From Struthio camelus (lineage: Eukaryota > Chordata > Aves > Struthioniformes > Struthionidae), in the NCBI RefSeq assembly GCF_040807025.1, contig NC_090942.1, positions 129,461,247-129,525,246 on the forward strand: a stretch of 64,000 nucleotides of DNA, in the 5' to 3' direction. Of this stretch, positions 37,401-52,400 are shown in pieces (position 1 is the first letter of the stretch; each line of letters begins with the position of its first letter). Under the pieces are notes generated by a model that was given only the letters and a program-made list of their open reading frames with translations, searched no databases and had not been told where the DNA came from. Made by a program: the position numbers and the translations under genes.

Positions 37401-40400
37401 ATGGATTTTGTTGTTAAAATGAATTTTAGCTGTGTGCTTTTTAACATACATATCGTATTTTAGGAGATGTGAGCAAACACATGGACTAGTTCTGGTCATC
37501 GTTTTTTCTTTTTATTAATTTTACTGTGTATGTAGTTCTCTAAAACTAGAGTGAAAAAGGTGAGAGCCCTCTTTTTTGTTGCAATAGCACTGGAATTTTT
37601 CATCATAAATCAATAGCCCTGTGTTTTTATCCCTCAGATTTGAGACACTGATGACAACGTGGTCACATGTGCATAAGCAAGATAAAGCCTGTCTGCAATT
37701 TCAGTAGAATACTGATGGATCTGGTAGTGGTGGCTTGGGCTCTTATATTTGTCTGCCTGGTGATCTAGGCAGGTCAACATTGTTGGCTGTGGTCTGAATG
37801 CTTTCCTCCCTCTTGTTTAGGAGAAGGTAGTGGGATAGATCTCTGGGTTGACCATTATAAGTTATCAAATACTTTTTTCTGAGCTAATACTTTGAAATTT
37901 GTTTAAAAAGAACTAGTATAAGTGTATGTAACATGTTTTATTTGATTTTTAAGGCATAACACCAATGATTTCCAATCCAACTGGACAGTTTGTACCTGAT
38001 GACATGGGACAGTGCACTGATATTGCACCTATGGCAATACTAAAATCAACCCAAACACAAATTCATACTCACCGGATAAGCAGGAATTGTAAGAGTGATG
38101 CGCTTATAGCTTTTCCTAATGACCGCTCAGCCAGCATTAGACCTAGTGAACGGCATAAAAAGTACAGGTAACGAATTATGCAAATACAATATTCAAAAAC
38201 AAATACTTTCACGTGGAGTTAAACATTCATACTGTATTTTACTAGTATGAGTAACTGATCTTAATCTACAACGCTGTACTATGTTTTCAGGCTGAAAATT
38301 CTTTTCAACGCGTAATGGCCTACTTAACCTCAGGCTACTTACACATACGTTTTGAGTGTCTTGCACATACATTTCCTGAGTGTGAAACAGCTGTAGCTAT
38401 TACAGTTTCTATTTTTCACTTTTATGGCTGCCTTTGCAAGGTCTAATAAATATTAATCAGCTGTGATTAAAAAAAGTTTACAATGAAATATGTATGTAGC
38501 AAAATCAATATATTTTCATTCTAACAAGACCCAAAATCTTTTTATATGCATAATGAAACTACAATTCTCTTTAAATATTTAGGACTATTTTCACAAAGAC
38601 TGAGAGATACAATTATGTAGATCCACAGTTTTCTTATACTGACTGTGAACGACTACAAAAAGAATCACATAAGGAATATTATGCAGATTACATTTATAAT
38701 TTGAGACAGCATCGCTTACAGAAAGATGCCAGTAGGTAAGAATTTGCTTCAAGATTTTAAGCTCATATGAAACAGTATGTATGCGCCTGCAGATTGACTT
38801 AGTCAAGTCACCAATCCTATACTTAAATTTAATCCCATGCTGAAGTGGTTATGGTCTTGGGACCTTCATGCGTAGTGTATTCAAAAATTTTTTTGTTTGA
38901 ATATTTGTTTAGATTCGAAAATCAATAACTAGGCAAAGCATGTGGATAGAGGCATGGAACTTGAAATTAAAATAAATTTAAAATAAGATGCCAAGTTTAA
39001 ATAAGATTGGTTATTGAAAACAGGAAAAATAAGATTGTGTTACATTCTCTCTCACTCTTTTAAAAATTGTACGTATTTCTAATTGATATGTCTACCTCAT
39101 CCAAAAGTGTTGCATTTAATGCAGGAATTATGGTGTGATTTGTGTAATGCACTGGGTAGGTTAAAGGGTTATATCGTCCTTCTAGCCTTAATCTACACAA
39201 ATGTATGAAGTGAGAATTGGCTATATTTGGTTGCTATGATGTGGAGCAAAATCAGAGAAAACAAGACTTGACAGCTCTGATATTTTAAAAGTTGTGTTAA
39301 AAGCCTTCAAAACAACAAGAATGACACCATAAAAGAATGTTAAGTTTGCAAAACCCATCATTTAAAAATTAGTAATGCCAGAAGGTAATGTTTATAATCT
39401 TAATCTGCCCTACATTCTTTATATACATCATAATTCAGACAAGGTCTGCAGAGATGCATTTTTTTTTTTAATTTCTTTCAATGCATGTGCAAATAAATAG
39501 TTTTCTTGAAATGAATTGGGATTGTTTAGTGGATAGGCCTGTTGTTTATATGATTGCAGCTAGCATATTCAAGGTATAGTGCATAAGGAATGGGACAGCA
39601 AGAATGAATAGGAGAATTTCATGGTTAGCACATGAATTCCAGTGTTGTTATGGAACTTAGTCATCATTTTCTGAGTACATGATGTGAAACATCTGGTAAG
39701 ATGTCTGGAGGTTTCAAATACAGTTGCAGGTGAAATTGGTTGGAGTTGAACTTTGACCAAGAAAAGTTAATTGTTAATTACTCTGAAAATAGGCTATAAA
39801 GGTTCCAATTCAGACATACACAATTAAAGGCTAATTGATTATCTTGGCCTTTGTTACCTTTTAAGTGTTTAACTTTACAAATTTGTTGTTCTTTAAGATT
39901 TTTTTAAAATATACAATAGCTATATTGCGGTAGCCATAATATTTGCAGCCCATTAGTACTATTATGGTAAGCACTTAACACAGATATGTAACAGATGTTA
40001 ATCCTTGCCTAAAAAATACAGTAAAAAGACTTTCCAAGGCACTTTATATACTTATATTTTTTATAGTGAAATATGGTGAAATATCTTTAAAGTCTTATTT
40101 AAAGTATTATTTGTTGAATTTAAAAATGTTAGATAGTTTAATGTGTAGAACATAATGTCCAAATTTATAGATTTCCATACTCTCTTTCTTCTCTCCTATA
40201 GACAGTTTAATGCTTATAATAATTCTGTGAACATAGGCCTTAAACCAGCAGAAGGGCTTATATCACCAAAGATCTCCATCACAGATTTTCACAAGGAGGA
40301 GCTGCAGCTCAAAATGTTGCCTTTCGATGAGACTTGCCTATTGACTAGTCGCAAGTTGGAAGCAATTGGTTCTAAACCCTCAGCCAAAGAAGTAAGTTAA

Positions 40401-43400
40401 ATGTTTGAGTAGTAATGGAAGCAAAAGGTGTTTTCTGTGTAAGAAAGCATAAGAATTTTGATCCAGCTCTGAGAAAATGTTTTGTTATTACTGCAGATTT
40501 TGGATGGGCTTAGGGCTGTGCCAACTTCTGCCCAAGAGAAGGAAGACTGCAGTTTAACTTTGACACCAAAACAGCTTCATCAGATACTCATTGGTAAGGT
40601 TTCACTTTGGTTACTATATGCATGTAGTTGTTGTAAAAGCACTTATTTCTAGCAACACGATTTATGTTCATAACTGTTCACCTGAAATAGAATAAATGTT
40701 AATTTGGTGGTAGTGTAATATATGTATTAATGTTTAACTGGAGGCTTGTACTCCTCAGATGATACTGAAGTGTATGATTAGCTATGGACAGTTTCCTTTA
40801 AACTAAGGCCTATTACAGGAAATTAGTACATCATGGTATGAGGGCTGCTCATACTCATATGTTTTGTTTTTGGGTAGTATGTGGAGCAGCATTAATCAGC
40901 AAGATTCATGGGGCTCTTCAGAATGTTTCTCGGAATTAATATAGATCAATGATACTTCAGTGAAGCACAACTTCTTTAGGATCCTTAAAAATAATTTCAG
41001 TAGAATGCTCTGTGATGGGGAGTAACCCTTCTAAAGCCCATGAAGTCACCTATTAAGAATGTTTGGTACTAAAAGCAGATATTTTTTCCCACCTTTGTGC
41101 AGGTCATAAAGCTTATTTTCCCTTGAAAAATTATTTAGCAACAAAGCCTCATTGATATTTCATTACTTTAGGTTTTAATTTTATTTTTCTTTTTATTTTC
41201 AATGAAGCAGGAACAAGTTAGTGTAGCTGAGTGTATTGATATACTTGGGGAAAGGTGAAATAAAATAAACATTAATATAAAATACTTAAGGTTTCATAAG
41301 ATGTTTGATTAGTGCCATGAGTGATAGAAGTTTGCAGACCACCATAAAAACTGGTGATAGCGGTAAATCAAGTAATAAGGTCATTTTGTCACCATCAAAT
41401 TGCAGGTGATAGAAAAAAAATAAACAAGTTACCTAGATGAGCTATCAGTGACTTGTGTGTTCACTAGCCATTTACATATCTGATTAATAAAAAAAAAGGT
41501 ATTAAAAACATTAATACTTTCAGACATTAGCACATTGCTTTTCCTATTTTAGTAGCTTACTGTCAGGTAGAGACAGAATTAAGATATAAATATTGGTGCT
41601 GAGTTTTGAATTTTACTACTGAAAATACAGCGCGCACGTGGCATTTAATCCCAAATTTTTATTTGAATTTGTTCCATTACAGGTTTGTTTTATCTGACTA
41701 ATTCTTTATTTTGAGGAACTTAATGTACTAATCAAAAATTTTTCTGATTATGCTTCCTTACATTAAATTTTTACTTTGTAATATTGAAGACCTCGTTTCA
41801 TATATATTCCAGGTCCTTCTACTATGAACTTTGGTGATGTCTGTGTGTACTCAACATCTGTCAGAAGACTGCATATCATCAATAACTTGTTGGTTCATAT
41901 ATGGGTACAAATTGAGATTGAAGCTGATGAGTTACAGCAAACGAGTCCATTGTCTCAGGTGGTGCCGCCTCTTTCAAAGACTTATATTCCAATAGTATTT
42001 GAGACAAACACACTTGGGATTTTTCAGAAGTAAGGCTCTTACATTTGTCTTGATTTATATATTAACCTCATGGTAGCAGGATAAAGAACAATTTCACATG
42101 GTTATTTTAAACTCAGTGTAATTATGATAAGTGTTAATGATGCATATTCATTTGCACTAATATCTCCCAAATTAGTGCAGATTCACGATGCAAAGTTTTG
42201 CTAACCTAGTGAATGTTTCTTAGGGTTGTGATTAAAAAAAATGTATAAATGTACACTTGTCTGTCTTGGCAAAAGCCTGATATTGCTATAGGTATAGCAG
42301 AAAAAAAAGTGTTTGATATTATAGTATATTTGTTAGGGGAAATTTTTCCCTTTATGGAAAATACTATGCTTTTTCCAGCATAGTGTTGCATCTCTGCATC
42401 TGTGCTCAAATCTGTTGTTGTATCTCTGCTTAGGTAATTGTATAGGCAAACCTTTTTCTGGTATCAGGATGAAACTCTCACTTTCCTGATGATGTTAAAA
42501 TGACTGTATGGAGGCAGTTATCCTTTGTCTGTGAAGGCAAACTTTTCAGAAGGTTTGAGTTACATGCAAAACAATTGCAGATGGTGCTCTCTTGTCGGCC
42601 TTAACATTATGTGTTCACACTCAATTGTTTCATTAAGTTTTGTTGCTAATGATTATATTTTATATACATTTATTTTGACTACCACATAATATATAGAGAA
42701 ATACATACGTATTTTTTTACGTTACAGGTCTTTCACTTACACAATAAACAACAAACACCCTGGGCACATGCTGGTAACTGCAAAAGCAGTGTCTGTTGAA
42801 CTTGAGCTGTCTGCAAAAGAGCTCATTCTAAATCCTATTCCTGGCTATCTAGCAGAGACAGAATTTCGAACAACTGTCACGGTGTACAATCGCAGAAACT
42901 ATTCTGCTGAGTTTTCTTGGAAACCTATAATTACAGATGAAAGAACTTCATTTTCGATACGACCAGCCAAAGGTATAGTATGCAACTGCGGTGTATTTGC
43001 ATGCATCTTAAATGTGGATAATGCCACAAACATTGTTGACAAACAATCAGCTGATGCTATCAACTGTATTTTTAGCTTAGAGTCAACATCAGTGTAACGC
43101 AAAAGTAATTTCGGATCAGAGAGTGTTTGTACCATAGTGACATCCCCTGTATAAACCCTACCAATGCGTGCCGGCTCTAGTTTGCCGTTTCTGTGTCCAG
43201 CTCTTACGTAATCATTGTTCTGAGTCCGAGTTGCTGATATCTAAAAAGGAGTGAGGCAGCTATTTATTGACAGTTAGAGGCAGCATATACCTCATAAGGA
43301 TAGGAAATTTTCCAAAAGCAATATATGAATGGAACTGTTAAGAAGTCCATGTAGACAGTGTGTAGTGATACAAATGAAATTCAGCCTATACACTGGGATT

Positions 43401-46400
43401 ATTTTTCACTTGTATTAAGGAACAATATTTGTTAGATGCACTTGAGACGTGAGCTTTTGCTTTTCCTATTGAAGAAAGTGTTCTATCTAGAGAGTGTTGG
43501 AGCTTTCCTATGAAGAGCTAACTGCTAACCAAGTAAGCTGAGGTAACATACTTCACTACAAATGCGATTTGGCTGGATCAGGACCTTAGTGTGACCTGGT
43601 TCCTGAAAAATAGGATATTTTTGGTGATACCTGTTCAGAATCAATTGCAGTCATGAAAATGTGTGTGTTCCTTCCTAGAATTATCCTTCTAAAAGGAGGA
43701 TTACCCTTTTTTAAAAAAAGTTCTCCTTAAATATTTGAGTAATTTATGAGTAAAACTGATGGACTTTAGATGCTTTACTACAGGCTGCTAATAAGCTGAG
43801 AATAGGCAATTGTTGTGAGAATTCAGAAACCAATTTTACTTAATTCATCATGCTGTTCAGCATTTTTAAAATGTAGGTGTAGTCTTCAGTAATAGAAGGT
43901 CATTTGACGTTAACACACTTGTGTTATTTTGTAATTATACTGTGTAATTTGATAATTGAAATTTATATGCTGCAATGTGTAAATTGTGCAAATTTGGTTA
44001 GGCTTTGTGGACGCATATAGAGATCTGGAATGTGAAGTTGTTTGGCATCCAGCGTTCCACTCTCCAGAAGCAGGAGAATTCAACCTGTGTGTACATCAGG
44101 GAAACACAATCAAGTTGAAATGTTTCGCGAAGGTAATAACTTTGTTCAGCATACTTAGAGAACAAAACGTGTTATGTTGCTTAAAAAACAACCTCTTAAA
44201 TATTTTTCTGTGATTGTCTATTCAAAAAAATTTTTTTTGCAATTTCATATGCTTTCCATTTGGCGTGTTCATGAAAATACTGCTCCAAACGAATGATGAA
44301 GAAGCCAAAACAAAAAGATACTTTGCCTTTGTCTTGCTCTCAGATTCAATTTTTGTCTATTATTTTTCTTTCCCACGATGATATACTTCCTTTGGCACCA
44401 TAAGTGAATGATTCTTCCTATGACATTAAGCTGTAAAAGAACTGTTCTTTTTGGCTTGCTCAGTTTAGTAAAACGAAAGTTCAGATGTGGTATGATAGCT
44501 GTTTAGAAACGTGTTAAAGGGATACAAATCAAGGAGAAGAAAAAAATTGTATGTTTCAAAGTATGGACAGCTTCAGGTTCACAATTCTGAATTGGCTCTA
44601 ATGAAGTTTCCACTTGTCATTTGTAGATGGTTTTCGATCATTTGAAAAGGGATGTTCTGGATATGGTCTTCTAAACAGCGGCAGGAGGAAGCCCACATTT
44701 TAGGGTGGAGTAAAACAGGTCGTGGAAGGAACCCTCTGACAAAATAAGACTTTCCAGAAATTAGAAAGAAAAATTATGTGGATCATTTGGTATCTTATGT
44801 TATATACCACGGAGTGTGAAGGAGACTGGCTTGTTTTTTACTGTATTCTACTGACTGCATGCTCTAGGATTTCCATTTGGGGGGCCTAGAAGTTTTTTTT
44901 CCTTCCTTTGAATGTGCTTGCTTTCTCTTTTTTATTGAGCTCTTTTCTTTTTCTTCTTCCCTTTTTTGGCCATATGTAAAAACAGGAAGTGGGGTGACTT
45001 AGAGTAGTGGAGTTTCAACTGGTATTAAAATCTCTGAAGTGTCTTGTGCTGCTCACAAATTTTGAATTAAACAAGTTAATGGAGCTCATGGTAGAAAAAT
45101 CCTTTTGATACTAAAATATACAAGCATATGGCCTCTAGACCAGAACTATCTGGAGCTGGAAGAGGAAGAAATATGACTGTGTCTTTCTTGAGGATTTGTT
45201 GTTGTCCACTGTTCGAGGTAGGCTATAGGCTACATGGACGTTTGTTCTGACCTTGGATGACTGTTCTTACTTTCTGTTGTTAAATGGATGGCTAGATGTG
45301 AGTTCACAAAGAGAAAATATTTTCCCCAGCGTTAGTAGAAACAACTGAAGGACAGCTTCAGGATAGGATAAATTATTGTTAATTAATAATCTGGGTCTCA
45401 TGTTTGTTACAAGGTACTGGGGAAGGACTTAGTGGCTTAAGATATGCAGTGGCATGTAGGTTTTGTTTTTAATCCACACACCTATACACAACATACACAT
45501 CTGTTTCATAGCTTTTACAGTTGCAGAGAACTGGACTGAGAGCTATAGGCTAGCCCTTTCCCCTCTTGTGGGCCAGAGATATCAGTCCTCCAGAAATATG
45601 AAGTATGGAAGTGATTATATGTATGTATGTATGTTTATCTCAGATCATAGAAAAATAACTTTCAGAAACAGAAGTAGGTGTATTAAAATGGGATCTTGGA
45701 CTCTGAATAGATGTATTATCTAATCTGTCATGCTGTCCCCCAGAAGTGGTGATGTATGCATATGTATGTATGTTTGTGTGTGTATATGCATACACACACA
45801 CATACACACATGTATCTCTCTCTATATATTATATGTGCATATATGTGTGTATATGAACATGTACATTTTAACCATAACACAGAAAATAATTTGGCAGCTG
45901 AGCAAAACTGGCATTTTTCCTAGAAGTTTCCTGTATAGCACTTTAGAAACATTCCTCCCAGTGTTGTAAAGAAATAATATATGAATTTAAATTGGCTTGC
46001 TGAGCTTAAACTCTTTTCCTCTGTAATTAGACTTTAGTTACATTTCCAGAATTTAATTAAATTTAATTTTAATAAAATATTTGTTATTTATCTTGAAATA
46101 AAACTAGATATATTTCTGGGTTAGGATCTTCTCACTTTGACTCTAGATAGCTTCACTAGATTGAGTTAGTATTATCTCACCTTTTAAGTTTTGTGTTTCT
46201 CTATCTGAATTTTTCTAAATTATGCATTTCCACAGGTATGCTTAGCTCATTATGTAATGAAAAAAAATTAGGCTATGTTAAATATTTGTTCATAGTTAGT
46301 AATATATTATTTAGTTTAGTTGTTTTCTCTTTTTTTGTTAGCTTGGTCCTACCAATGTTCAGTTTATGCAACAAAGGATACACTTCAATCATACTCCTAT

Positions 46401-49400
46401 GGGTTTATGTACTTGTAAGACAGCCATTCTTCAAAACACAGGATACAATCATGCATACTTCCAGGTAAACTAAAATTATTTTTAGCCCATTTAATTTATT
46501 AGGATGGGGAGGAGGAGGGAGTTTGTTTTATCAGATCAAGTTACAGTTTTGTGTTCTAAGCTGTAAGATATTTAGCTACTTAATTTTATGGCTGATTTTC
46601 ACAAGAAACAAAGTTTATATGAAAGAAAAGGCACTTACAATGCAGATGGTTACATATTTTGAGAGACAGAGCAAACTCACTAGTTATTCTGTTCATACTG
46701 GCTGCCCAGTCAGTCAGTGACCCAGACCAGTCACAGCAAACGTGGTTACTTCTTTAGACTAACGCTGAGAGGAAGATGGGCTAAGAGTTAGGCGAGTAGG
46801 ATGAAAGAGTAGGTTAAAGTGTAAATTTGTAGGAAACCTAACCTCATTAGTAGTTCCGGATAAGAGGAATGATTTCCTATACTTATTTGCTGAAGTATGA
46901 TCATTTTCATTAGACTCCACAGAACTTCTGTTCATATGTTGTTATGGGACTGCTTGATTAATTTCTTTTCATTTATACCCCATTTCTTTGTTTATGATGA
47001 TGACTTTATTCTTTCAGGTGCATCCTCTAAGAGCACAGTAATAACACTTATTATTGTAAGGCTGCTGATAAACAAAAACTACCTTTTAGGCCTATATGAT
47101 TTTTCTTAAGCCATGAGATGGATTGATGGTCTTTGTGATTAACATGTGTGTAGCTATACTTTAAAAAGTTATCTGTATGAAGTACATAAGACGTGGATAA
47201 ATTGTATTTTGTTCTGACTAACTGGGGATAAACTGAATGTTTACTCCCAATATTCTTACTGAACTTAACCTTAGAGTAATTGGATCTTATGTTCCATCTT
47301 TTTACTGTAAATGGCAAAGAAGTTAGTGATGAATTTATCTTCCCCTGGAAACACGCTTTGTAGAATATTCTGAAGGCTTGCTAGATAGCATTTCCTAATT
47401 TTAGTAACTTCATGAAAACAATCGAAAAAATAGAATGTAAAATTTCCTACTTATGTGCAAAAAATATTTCTTAGTAGAAACTGATAATTTTGTCTAAGAA
47501 TCTGGTTATTTATTCAGCTGCCTACCTGGGATTTTGTGCCAAACTTCTAAAAGCCCAAGTGAATATCCTACATTATGAAGGTTCAGGTTATAAGAGTGAA
47601 AAATCTTCTTAGTAGAGAATTAATTTTTCTCAAATATTGTAAAACATTATTTCAATACTTTTTATGTTTATGTTTGAAGGTTCTTGATTCAAATCCACTG
47701 CCTGGAATGATAATCACACCTCCTGAAGGGGTAATACCTGTGGGAGGCCATGCTGATCTCAAAATCAGTTTCACACCAAATGCAAAAATGAATTTTGATA
47801 CAAGAGTGGAGGTATTTGAAACTGGAAGAGCTTTATCCTTTGAGTGTTGTGTTGGTATATTGATGCATGGAGATGTGTGTCAGTGTGACCATCTTTTAGA
47901 TTTTATCTCCAGTGTCATAATGTTTTAAAAGAAACAGTAAAAAAAAAACAAAAAACCCTATAGCTGTTGATGGCTAGCAACCTACTCTGTCCCTCAACCG
48001 AACTTTTAATTTGGTCTCAGTCTTGCTCTGCATTATCTAAACACCCTGTCAGCTTGAGCTGATTCTTATTATGCTGTTGGCAAGCTGTTGAAGATAACAT
48101 TTGATTGGCTTCTTATGGTCACGTAGATCTGTCTGTGGCTTTTGTGTTCTGTAAAGTAGCAGGACTTGGAGTGCTTGCAGTGTTTTTGATTTCTTGACTT
48201 CTCTTTGTGACTATTCCAAGGAAAGTCATCTCAGAGAAGGTTTTACTGGTAAATTTGATTTGATAATAGAAGTGCAATAAACACATGCTCCTGTTTTGGA
48301 TTCCAAATGCCTGCTTGCTGAACTTGCCTTTGGTCGGATAAGGGCAGGGGGCGGGGAGAATATAATCATGTGGTTTATCTTTGCTACCTTTTCTTGACTC
48401 TAATCTTGCATTCTCCGTCTTCTGGCGTTGCCTGTGCACCCTGAACCTAGTGTTCATTTATTCCTTCCACTTAATGACAAATGGATTTAACACTTCTCAG
48501 AACAGCAGCATCTGTGTCTTTCTACCACTACCTCTCTGAAGCAACTTGTCTTCAGGTGTATTTCTCAGTTCTCACTGCTGCCGAATAGATGTTACCCATC
48601 TATTCAGCATTCTCCTGCTACGGAAAGCTATTCCTTCTAGTAATACTACCTCCTGCAGCATTATTTTTGTCTGAAAAGACTGATCTTTCCTGAATCTACT
48701 TTTCTTTTATCAGTGGATATTGCTGTTCAGATCTGGTATGCCATGGAGGCACTACTGGTTCTCCTTTGAATCCACATTTCAGTGAAATCTGTGATTAGAC
48801 ATTGCAGGAAATGAAACAACATTTTCTATACCTCGTTATATTTTCATAGCAGAATTACATTATAAGGGAAGTGTTATTTTCACGACAAATTATGCTGAAT
48901 AATATACTCTCCACCATCTATCTTTTTTAAACTTTAATGTAGTTACAACAAACTTAGTGAGATGGTAATGTTAAAATGTCCTTGTCAACAATCATACTGT
49001 TCTCCCATCACTTAGGTAGCAGTGCGAAACTCAAGAGTACTTGGGCTTAGGATTACTGGATTTGTAGAAACCCCTGAAATAAACATCAGTGTGGTAAGTA
49101 TGAAGTATTATTGTATCTGTTGGAAAGACTGGTAGTGTTTTGCTTTATTTAGGTGTCAAAGTGGCTCATCCCTACTAAATATTTTCTATTTTTTCCTATG
49201 TGAACTTCTTCTGAAAAATATCAAAGAGAAAAACTTAAGAAGAGAAGTTAAAAACTCAGTGCAAGTGTGATAGTTAAATTAAATGATAGCTGACAGCTTT
49301 AACCATTGAAACTGGCAACCTGGAAAAAAAAAAGTGTTAAAAAGGAGAGGATTGTTAACGTAGCCAAAGAGAAAAGTGCAAGAAGGGGGGCTGAAGCAAA

Positions 49401-52400
49401 GTATTTACTGAATGAGGAAAACTTTCTTCATGCTGTAACTGTGCTCCTCTGTTCAATTCTGAACTGTAGTCTTTGATGTCTTGGAAAGATTTTAAGAACA
49501 AGGGTTAGGCAAAACAATTGATTAACTAAGCTGTCTGGTTAATGCACTATAAATTCTGAATCTCTGAGCAATATCTTTCATATACTAATCAGTCATATAT
49601 ATGACTTCATAATGCTGTGTCCTTAATTTATTTCTTTATACTTACAGGAACTATTTGACTTTGATGGTGTTTATGTTGGTTCTACAAAATCAATTCCCTT
49701 TTTGCTGCAGAACGAAAGACATGCACGTGCCAGCGTGGAGTTTGATTTATCCAAGTACAAGGATTTTAAATTGAACATGAATGACCATTCAGGTATTTGC
49801 TTTTGCTAGATCAGAATTTTCATGAAGTAAAGAATAGGATAGTGCTAATTAATGTTATACAAATTTTACTAATTTACACATTTACAGAAAACCTAAAGCA
49901 ATTGTTTTAGAAGTACTCTTTCATATAAATGCAGAGGAGACATTTTGCCTGTAAAATGCCATTTGCCAAAAGCAAGCATTTGGAAAGCATCGGGTTGACT
50001 ATAGAGAGAGGGGTGTGTGTGTGTGTATTTTTTTTCTCCTTATTTTTGCCTATAGCTGCTAAGACATGTAAAAGAACTCACTCAGTCTCTGAATATCCTC
50101 TCCCTAGTTTACATAACAAAATAACTTTATTTTATTTATGGGCTTTTACATACTATTTTGCTAAGGAGTAAAGCTTATTTCAGTAAATTCATAATCATAT
50201 GAGGGTCTGGGGGTTCCTTTTTCCAATTGCTGCAAGGCATCTGCAGGTTAATCATAGAACCTTGGCTTTACGTGATGTCCGAGTCAGAATGATTTTGGGG
50301 CAACATGAGACATTTGATTGCTGTTCTTTATTTTTTGGTAGGACTTCTGCAGTTTACTATCCTCCAATTGTTGCTGCTCATCCCTTTTATACTTCAGCCA
50401 TGGTATCCCTTTGCTATGTTCAAACATCTTTATTCCTGAGAGAATTCTGCAGCTATGTTTATATGGCTTCTTGTCCTTGCAAGCTGAGGAAATCAGAACT
50501 TTTTCTTGTATAAAACAATATTGTAACATTTAGTTATATCATTATGTAGAACTGTATGAGGATGAGGACAAAAAAATGACAAGAACAGAGGCCTTATCTT
50601 ACCATACGATAGATTTTCAAGGGGAGGTGTGGGCTTCTAGTTAGCCATTTTAGCTTCAAAGAGAGTTGTAAGATCCTGTCTGTAACAGGAAAGTAGCCAG
50701 TATGGGAATAGACTCATTGCAAATTACCTCTAAAACAGAGTTTGTGCTAGAAACATGTGGCATTCAGATAGATTTAGTACTGTTGAAATGGTACAGTTCC
50801 CAGATGAATGGCAGTCTTGGAAGAATTTTACTTACACGTTGGAAATCTGTGCTTCTGACAGTATGTCTTAAAAGTGAACATGAATACCTGCAAAATGAAG
50901 CAAGCTTTACTGGTAAACTTTTGTGGTGTAGATGAGGCCTGAAGGTCATTTAGAAAAAACAGTGTTTCAGCCAAATATTTTCCCCCTTATAGTATTAGTT
51001 TTCATTATCTGGTTAACAATTTTTGCCTAACACATTCACTCAAGAATAAATTAAAAGTTTTTTTTCCCCTCAAGGATTCTCTGCTCCCAAACTGATGACT
51101 TTCATTAGTGTTGCTGGTGATAAACTCTTCTCAAGATTACTGTCAAAACGCTCATTAGAAATATTATATTCAGTTGTAACTTACTGAGAAATACTTACCA
51201 TGGAAGTACATATATACATTATGTTGGAAATGAATTTGAAGTGCTGCAACTATTACAGCACCAGGAGCAGCACTGATAGATAGTGTAATAGCATCTGTAA
51301 CTTAATTCTGAACTTTGTTTGACAGAAGTCGACTGCTGTCCTTCGAAACCTTATTTGTATGTGGTGAACTTAGAGGGAAAGTCAGCTTTGCAATGTTCCT
51401 TGACCTTCATGCCAAAAGAGGTAAGTTTATGGGGCGGCAGTGATTATGCTAAATTAAAATGATGCTCTTTATGATATTTCTATGGTGAGAGAATATAGAC
51501 ATCTTAAAATTTGTGTGTTACAAAAACCCTAAAATCAGTGAAAGAGGCAGAAACTGAAACATTAATAGTGGCAATAGTTTTATAATAGTAATCTAATTCT
51601 TAAGAAAATGAATTCTGAAATAAATTCTATGTAATTTTTGTACTACTTTTACTCTTGTTTCTCTCCTCAAATATATACAAAAAGAAAACACACTTTCTCC
51701 AAAACTTAAAAATGGAGAATATATATACAGAAGAAAATTAGAGACGAGCCTTACCAAACTTTCATCAAATCACTCAACACATTAGCAGCCGTTTTCCTCT
51801 TGCAGGTATTCATATTTTAACTCAGATGACCAAAGGGCTGTTAAAGTAGAGGAGCTTCACTATGCATCATAAAGATAGGCAAGTTTGTTTTCTGGTGGAG
51901 CTGTTTGAGGAAAACAAATTGAAGATGTGAGGCAACTTTATAGGTTTGTTTTACATCAGGAAAATTATGCTTAATTGACAGTAAGTCTCAATAAAGAGTG
52001 CTGTAGCAAATTTTAAACCCATATCTATTGAGCAACACTTTAGAAATACAGGTTTAGGAGTTCCATATATTTGGAGAACACTGAACTGAAAGATATCTTG
52101 GGATATTATGAACCAGCCTCAGAGCAAGCAACTGGGCACTGCTTCTGCAATAGAGAAGCCTGCTTCATTAGCTGCGTTTTACCTTAAAAAAAAAAAAATC
52201 GACAAAGTTCAGTGACAAAGCATTTTGGAGAAAAAGTGATTCTCTTCTTCCTGTTTCTCCTTTCCTCTCTCCCCCTCAGTATTTTACCTTTTGAATAAAA
52301 GGCAATTGCTGTGTTCAAAAACATCGTTCAGATAGTATCTGCATATTACAGCCTATGTCTGCTTATACTGTGATTTCCTTTCTCTTGTGACTGTCAGCTT

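Noticed and set aside
42973..43097. Extension of the exon 15 frame into the intron
   Set aside because: The family sequence continues with exon 16 (LECEVVW), and a donor GTATAG sits exactly where homology ends.
47812..47928. Extension of the exon 18 frame
   Set aside because: Homology resumes only with exon 19, and the extension has no similarity to CFAP47.
48119..48457. 112-codon - strand frame in intron 18
   Set aside because: No domain, no neighbours, and a composition like the surrounding intron; treated as chance.
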